A stretch of 64,000 nucleotides of DNA from Rhodoferax sp. (lineage in GTDB: Bacteria > Pseudomonadota > Gammaproteobacteria > Burkholderiales > Burkholderiaceae_C), in NCBI RefSeq assembly GCF_028714215.1, contig NZ_JAQTMS010000011.1, forward strand, positions 41,743 through 105,742, read 5' to 3'. Within the stretch, counting starts at the first letter, position 1. Each line of letters opens with the position of its first letter. The position numbers were made by a program, and so were the translations under genes. The notes beneath the pieces are model-generated. The model was not told where the DNA came from. It made no database searches and saw only the letters and a list, made by a program, of their open reading frames with translations. This document shows positions 60,027-64,000 of the stretch, one piece after another.

Positions 60027-60098
60027 TTAGTTTGGTGCGCTGTGCAATTCATCCGAATTTACGCACCAATACAACTCATTTCATTCAAAGAGGTTTTC

Positions 60099-61301
60099 AT
60101 GGAAGCACTAAAACAGGGCGCAGACACCCTGTTCATCCTTCTGGGCGCAGTCATGGTGCTGGCCATGCACGCCGGTTTCGCCTTTCTGGAACTTGGCACC
60201 GTGCGACGCAAGAATCAGGTCAATGCCCTGGTCAAGATCCTGGTGGACTTTTCGGTTTCCACGGTGGTCTATTTCGTGGTTGGCTACGGCGTCGCCTACG
60301 GTACCAGCTTTTTTGTCGGCGCCGAACAACTGGCCATGAAAAACGGCTACGAACTGGTCAAGTTTTTCTTCCTGCTTACTTTTGCCGCAGCCATTCCCGC
60401 CATCATCTCGGGCGGCATCGCCGAGCGCGCCAAGTTCTGGCCGCAGCTGATCGCGACCGCTGTGATTGTGGGTCTTATCTACCCCTTTTTCGAAGGCATC
60501 GTGTGGAACCAGCACCTCGGCGTGCAGGCCTGGATCAAGGCCCTCACGGGGGCTGAATTTCATGATTTTGCCGGCAGCGTTGTGGTGCATGCCCTGGGCG
60601 GCTGGATTGCCTTGCCGGCCGTCATCCTGCTGGGCGCCCGCAGCAACCGCTACCGCAAGGATGGAGCAATCTCGGCCCATCCCCCCTCCAGCATTCCTTT
60701 TCTGGCATTGGGGGCCTGGGTGCTGACCGTGGGCTGGTTTGGCTTCAACGTCATGAGCGCGCAAACCCTGGACAAAATCTCGGGTCTGGTGGCGGTAAAT
60801 TCCTTGATGGCGATGGTGGGCGGCACGCTGGCCGCATTGGTCGCGGGCAAAAACGACCCCGGCTTTGTGCACAACGGTCCGCTGGCCGGTTTGGTGGCGG
60901 TGTGCGCCGGCTCTGATTTGATGCATCCCTTGGGCGCACTGGTGGTGGGTGCAGTGGCGGGCGGCATCTTTGTCTTCATGTTCACGCTGACGCAAAACAA
61001 ATGGAAGATCGACGACGTGCTGGGCGTTTGGCCGTTGCACGGCCTGTGCGGCACCTGGGGCGGACTGGCAGCGGGTATTTTCGGCAGCAAAGCCTTGGGT
61101 GGCCTGGGCGGTATCACACTCGGCGGACAACTGATAGGCACCAGCTTGGGCGTGGCCTGGGCCGTACTGGGAGGACTGATGATCTACAGCCTGCTCAAGT
61201 TGACCATGGGTCTGCGCCTGAGCCAGGAAGAAGAATTTGACGGTGCCGACCTGTCAATTCACAAAATCAGCGCCTCACCGGATCGGGAAGCCAACTGGTA
61301 G
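60099..61301 (+). CDS. amtB: Ammonium transporter Amt/AmtB
   Basis: 400-residue membrane channel with eleven hydrophobic segments. Family motifs seen are AMHAGFAFLELGTVRRKNQ (about residue 21), GIAERAKFWPQL, FHDFAGSVVVHALGGWIALP with the first pore histidine, and WPLHGLCGTWGGLAAGIF with the second pore histidine. The ATG at 60099 follows AAAGAGG; the frame is open upstream but would extend across the promoter. The N-terminus starts directly with the first helix, with no signal peptide. No glnK is adjacent on the visible side. Regulated by a sigma-54 promoter. Confidence 0.95.
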   Translation: MEALKQGADTLFILLGAVMVLAMHAGFAFLELGTVRRKNQVNALVKILVDFSVSTVVYFVVGYGVAYGTSFFVGAEQLAMKNGYELVKFFFLLTFAAAIPAIISGGIAERAKFWPQLIATAVIVGLIYPFFEGIVWNQHLGVQAWIKALTGAEFHDFAGSVVVHALGGWIALPAVILLGARSNRYRKDGAISAHPPSSIPFLALGAWVLTVGWFGFNVMSAQTLDKISGLVAVNSLMAMVGGTLAALVAGKNDPGFVHNGPLAGLVAVCAGSDLMHPLGALVVGAVAGGIFVFMFTLTQNKWKIDDVLGVWPLHGLCGTWGGLAAGIFGSKALGGLGGITLGGQLIGTSLGVAWAVLGGLMIYSLLKLTMGLRLSQEEEFDGADLSIHKISASPDREANW

Positions 61302-61549
61302 GAGTGCAGGGGGCCGCGCAACTCGAACCCGGATTTGTCCGCCTACACTAATTTAGCTCTTTCAGCAAAAAATTTGTGAAACTATTAAAGTTGACGCATA
61401 ATGCGCTCGTATTGCCAAAAATCGGTTATACAAGCTTGCGGTGTTTAGTCAGTTTCGCGTCTGCTTTAAGTCTACATTGGTTTGTTGATTGCGGGTTAAT
61501 TGCGGTTTTCGACTCCATCGCGTTTTGAGTCATTTTGAGGAGTCCTTTC
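61302..61549. other. Leader and intergenic region before the RNA-binding protein gene
   Basis: 248 AT-rich bases without a gene. TTGACG followed by CATAAT at 61391-61402 is promoter-like but not properly spaced. GAGGAG (61537-61542) is the ribosome-binding site for the GTG at 61550. The length leaves room for a leader of 100 bases or more, as seen for cold-inducible genes, but no structure is assigned. Confidence 0.4.
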
Positions 61550-61972
61550 GTGGGCAACAAACTTTACGTGGGCAACCTGCCCTACACTTTCCGTGACGAA
61601 GACCTGCAGCAAGCATTTGCTGCACACGGTACGGTCACCAGCGCCAAGGTCATGATGGAGCGCGACACCGGCCGCTCCAAAGGCTTCGGCTTTGTGGAAA
61701 TGGGCAGTGATGCTGAGGCGCAAGCCGCCATCAGTGGCATGAACGGTCAACAATACGGTGGTCGCGGCCTGGTGGTCAACGAAGCCCGTCCGATGGAAGC
61801 TCGTCCTCCCCGCACTGGCGGCGGCTTCGGTGGTGGTGCTGGCGGCGGCGGCGGTTACGGCGGTGGCGCTGGCGGCGGCCGTAGTGGCGGCGGCGGTTAC
61901 GGCGGTGGCGCCGGCGGTGGCCGCAGTGGCGGCGGCGGTGGTGGCTACGGCGGTGGCCGCAGCAGCTACTAA
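61550..61972 (+). CDS. Glycine-rich RRM RNA-binding protein
   Basis: 140-residue RNA-binding protein starting at GTG. The RRM domain covers residues 1-80 with RNP2 LYVGNLPY and RNP1 KGFGFVEM. The C-terminal 50 residues are repeats of the type GGGYGGGAGGGRSG, like the cold-inducible Rbp proteins of cyanobacteria and betaproteobacteria. Probably an RNA chaperone. Start at 61550 is set by GAGGAG seven bases upstream and by the conserved GNKLYVGNLPY. Followed by a strong terminator. Confidence 0.92.
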   Translation: MGNKLYVGNLPYTFRDEDLQQAFAAHGTVTSAKVMMERDTGRSKGFGFVEMGSDAEAQAAISGMNGQQYGGRGLVVNEARPMEARPPRTGGGFGGGAGGGGGYGGGAGGGRSGGGGYGGGAGGGRSGGGGGGYGGGRSSY

Positions 61973-61991
61973 GCTGACTTGGCAAACGATC

Positions 61992-62016
61992 AAAAGGGCC
62001 CGTGTGGCCCTTTTTT
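61992..62016. terminator. Bidirectional intrinsic terminator
   Basis: AAAAGGGCC and GGCCCTTTT form a nine-base-pair stem with a five-base loop, followed by a T run on the plus strand and, by symmetry, an A/T run on the minus strand. It ends the RNA-binding protein gene and can serve the convergent SDR gene as well. Confidence 0.88.
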
Positions 62017-62046
62017 CATTCTGCCAATCGGGGCATGTTCAAGCGA

Positions 62047-62823
62047 TCAGGCGTTGGTACTGCGAGGTTTTCGCGGGCGCCCGACAAAGATTTTGTCGAA
62101 CAACCGGTTGGGAATAAGCCGCAGCAGCTTGGCGACCACCCCCATTTGCCAGGGAATCACACGGTAGCTTACGCCCGCCTCTATGGCCTGGAACGCTTTG
62201 TCGGCAAAGTCATCGGGGCGCATTAAGAACGGCATGCTGTAGCTATTCTTCTGTGTCAAAGGCGTATTGATATAGCCCGGGCACAAGGTCACCACTTTCA
62301 CACCGGTACCACGCAGTTCGCCACGCAAACACTCGCAATAGCTGATCAGGGCCGCTTTGCTGGGGCAATTCGCACCATGACCTGGGAAGCCCCGGATACC
62401 GTTCACGCTGCCAATTCCAACCACCGCACCCGATCCGCGTTCAATCATGGCTTTGAGAAAAGGGTGAAAGGTTGCTGCCGTACCGGTGTTGTTGATGGCA
62501 AAAGTCCTGGCGATGACCTCGATATCCGAGCGCTGGCTGGTATCTACGCCAATGCTGATGCCGGCGCATGCGATCACCACGTCGGGAATCCCCTGGCGCA
62601 TCAGGCAGTCTTGTCCGGCCGTCACGATGCTGTCAGGTATCGCGACATCGGCGCTGTAGATTTGATAACGTGCCTCGCCAAGCTGATGCTCTTTAACCCA
62701 CGCCTCAGTCTCCGCGATACGACGCACCACCAATGCCAGCGAATAGCCGGCCTGGTAAAAACGCCAGGCCAGCGCTTGACCAATGCCGCTTGATGCGCCG
62801 GTGATAAAAACCAGTCTGGACAC
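62047..62823 (-). CDS. Short-chain dehydrogenase/reductase with altered active site
   Basis: 258-residue Rossmann-fold protein. The nucleotide-binding motif TGASSGIGQALA is at residues 8-19, the CAGIS (NAG-like) motif follows, and GSVNG carries the active-site serine. The YxxxK catalytic motif reads NCPSK: the tyrosine is replaced by asparagine (AAT, one base from TAT). The C-terminus RNRLFDKIFVGRPRKPR is basic. Related to the YqjQ/SDR_c family. The catalytic change may mean loss of reductase activity or another function. Start is a GTG at 62823, 18 bases after the lptC stop. Confidence 0.87.
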   Translation of the reverse strand: MSRLVFITGASSGIGQALAWRFYQAGYSLALVVRRIAETEAWVKEHQLGEARYQIYSADVAIPDSIVTAGQDCLMRQGIPDVVIACAGISIGVDTSQRSDIEVIARTFAINNTGTAATFHPFLKAMIERGSGAVVGIGSVNGIRGFPGHGANCPSKAALISYCECLRGELRGTGVKVVTLCPGYINTPLTQKNSYSMPFLMRPDDFADKAFQAIEAGVSYRVIPWQMGVVAKLLRLIPNRLFDKIFVGRPRKPRSTNA

Positions 62824-62841
62824 GGCGGTCTTCGGTTGGGG

Positions 62842-63459
62842 TTATTTGGCAACGTCCGGCTGTAGCGTGCCTTTGACGTGGCCCTTGAGCAGCAGCACCC
62901 GGTCAAGGTTGTCAAAATCCATTGCGTCGGCCGTGAACCGATCGTTGCCGCGTATCAGTTCCACCGGTTGGTGCGACTTGATGCGCTCGGTATTCAGGAA
63001 CGCATGTAAAAACTCACCGCGAAACTCGCTGCGCTGTTGCGCCTGCCCGCTATTGTTCAGGCCCGGCTCGCGCACCACACGAGCATCACCGAATAACTGG
63101 ACTTCCGAGGCATCGCCATTGGTCACGGCGCGTTTGGCGGTCGCGGTAGTCAGGCGATTACCCTGGTCAAAGGAACGGATTCGAACGAAATCAATTTCGA
63201 GTGTGTCTGTGTCCGGGAAATGACGGGCATCTGATCCCATCACCTCGCTTTTCAAGCGTCCGGCGTCATCGAACGTTTTGACGGAGAATTTGCGCATGAA
63301 GTAGTCAGGTTCGTGCCGGGCCGGTGGCGCAGGCTCGGGTGCCAGCAACTGCGGCGTACTCCGAACCAGCCAGTAGGTCCCGAGCGCCAGCACACCCATG
63401 AGAACGACCGGAAGATAAAGCGACAGCTGCTTCCAACCGGTGCGCAATAGCTCAATCAC
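62842..63459 (-). CDS. lptC: LPS export system periplasmic protein LptC
   Basis: 205-residue bitopic protein. A transmembrane helix at about 14-32 (LPVVLMGVLALGTYWLV) is followed by the periplasmic LptC beta-jellyroll (PDYFMRKFSVKTFDDAGRLK, LQPDVAK at the end). It receives LPS from the LptBFG transporter and passes it to LptA. Position after kdsC with a four-base GTGA overlap is the conserved order kdsC-lptC-lptA-lptB, but lptA does not follow here; an SDR gene lies in its place. Confidence 0.9.
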   Translation of the reverse strand: MIELLRTGWKQLSLYLPVVLMGVLALGTYWLVRSTPQLLAPEPAPPARHEPDYFMRKFSVKTFDDAGRLKSEVMGSDARHFPDTDTLEIDFVRIRSFDQGNRLTTATAKRAVTNGDASEVQLFGDARVVREPGLNNSGQAQQRSEFRGEFLHAFLNTERIKSHQPVELIRGNDRFTADAMDFDNLDRVLLLKGHVKGTLQPDVAK

Positions 63460-64000
63460 CGCGTGCTCTCCGCCAACAGGCCAGCGTATTTGCCACTGGC
63501 AACCAGCAACAAATCACACAGCTCCCGGACGGCCCCCTGGCCGCCAGCGGCCTTGGTCACGTAATGCGACATCGCCTGGGCCTCCAGGTGAGCGTTGCAC
63601 GGTGCGCAGGCAAAGAGACAGCGCCGCATCACGGCCAAATCTGGCCAATCGTCACCCATCGCAGCAGCCTGGCACCAGTCCAACCCTAACGCCTTAAGGG
63701 TTTGCTCGGCGGCCGGGCACTTGTCCTCGGTGCCATAGTGCACCTGTTCGATACCCAGGGCGGCAAGGCGCAAACGCAGCGCTTTGGAGTCGCGTCCGGT
63801 AATCACCGCCGGCGTGATGCCAACCCGTTGCAGTAGTTTCAGACCCTGGCCATCAAGCGTGTGAAAACGCTTGATCGTTTCGCCGCTCTCGGTGAAATAC
63901 AGGCCGCCGTCAGTCAGAACGCCGTCGACGTCAAGGAAAACCACCCGTATGCCCTGCGCCTTGAGCAACAGCTCCGCAGGGAAATTGAGCGCGGGGGTCA
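63456..64000 (-). CDS. kdsC: 3-deoxy-D-manno-octulosonate 8-phosphate phosphatase KdsC (5' truncated by window edge)
   Basis: HAD-superfamily phosphatase that makes Kdo from Kdo 8-phosphate. The nucleophile motif is DVDGVLTDG, with ITGRDS (motif II), the lysine in TEDKCPAAE, and GDDWPDLAVM (motif IV). The frame stays open to the window edge with FPAELLLKAQGI, a normal KdsC N-terminal region, so the true start is beyond 64000 and a TTG at 63968 is unlikely to be it. Overlaps lptC by four bases. Confidence 0.93.
   Translation of the reverse strand, partial: TPALNFPAELLLKAQGIRVVFLDVDGVLTDGGLYFTESGETIKRFHTLDGQGLKLLQRVGITPAVITGRDSKALRLRLAALGIEQVHYGTEDKCPAAEQTLKALGLDWCQAAAMGDDWPDLAVMRRCLFACAPCNAHLEAQAMSHYVTKAAGGQGAVRELCDLLLVASGKYAGLLAESTR

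Noticed and set aside
61800-61970. Short DNA repeats of GGCGGT type as a genomic repeat element
   Set aside because: They are the coding sequence of the glycine-rich tail of the RNA-binding protein.

Overview
The window is GC-rich chromosomal DNA, densely packed with genes, and fits a betaproteobacterium of the order Burkholderiales, probably Comamonadaceae (Rhodoferax/Polaromonas-like). That placement is inferred from gene content (metX-metW, the ubiUVT genes with ubiX-ubiD, adjoining lptC-kdsC, many TRAP and Liv-type transporters) and from a Comamonadaceae-style GC-rich palindromic repeat. No rRNA, tRNA, CRISPR array, phage or intact insertion sequence was seen.

Layout. 1-8988: a tightly coupled operon of a Liv-type ABC transporter, an aconitase-family hydro-lyase pair, a dihydroorotase/hydantoinase-like amidohydrolase, a fumarate-reductase-like flavoprotein, an isocitrate-lyase/PEP-mutase-family lyase and a class V aminotransferase. 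It reads as an uptake and degradation route for a cyclic amide or a related dicarboxylate. 9015-12335: a PspC-like protein, CDP-alcohol phosphatidyltransferase, cyclopropane fatty acid synthase and a YbhB protein. 12353-19693: an ABC importer of the spermidine/iron type with enoyl-CoA hydratase and acid-CoA ligase, transcribed away from a TetR regulator with a perfect palindromic operator between them. 19728-26318: a diguanylate cyclase wedged between a divergent relic of the ubiD 3' end and an operon ubiU-ubiV-ubiT-ubiX-ubiD for oxygen-independent ubiquinone synthesis. 26410-34311: an MFS transporter, an NMT1/SsuA-type ABC importer, a lysophospholipase-like hydrolase and a TRAP transporter, with two clusters of a palindromic repeat in inverted orientation.

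34339-43721: a GFA protein, a broken MqsA-type antitoxin, two Lrp regulators, a DapA-like aldolase, a class II ribonucleotide reductase, an RNA ligase-like phosphodiesterase, a nitroreductase, a gene fragment, and indolepyruvate oxidoreductase iorAB. 43794-46163: a TetR regulator followed by a small region of lower GC with two attC-like sites, which looks like an integron-derived cassette remnant without an integrase. 46252-54416: pirin and cupin proteins, a radical SAM protein, a membrane protein built from a tandem repeat, a wax ester synthase, a DUF1254 protein and chromate resistance chrB-chrA. 54568-64000: two M20 hydrolases, a transglutaminase-like protein, metX-metW under a SAM-II riboswitch with its own terminator, amtB behind a sigma-54 promoter, a glycine-rich RNA-binding protein, an SDR lacking its usual catalytic tyrosine, and lptC with the start of kdsC beyond the edge.

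The most notable points are the first catabolic operon, the cassette remnant, the ubiD relic beside a diguanylate cyclase with a possible haem c motif, the SAM-II/terminator leader of metX, and an in-frame palindromic repeat inside metX itself.
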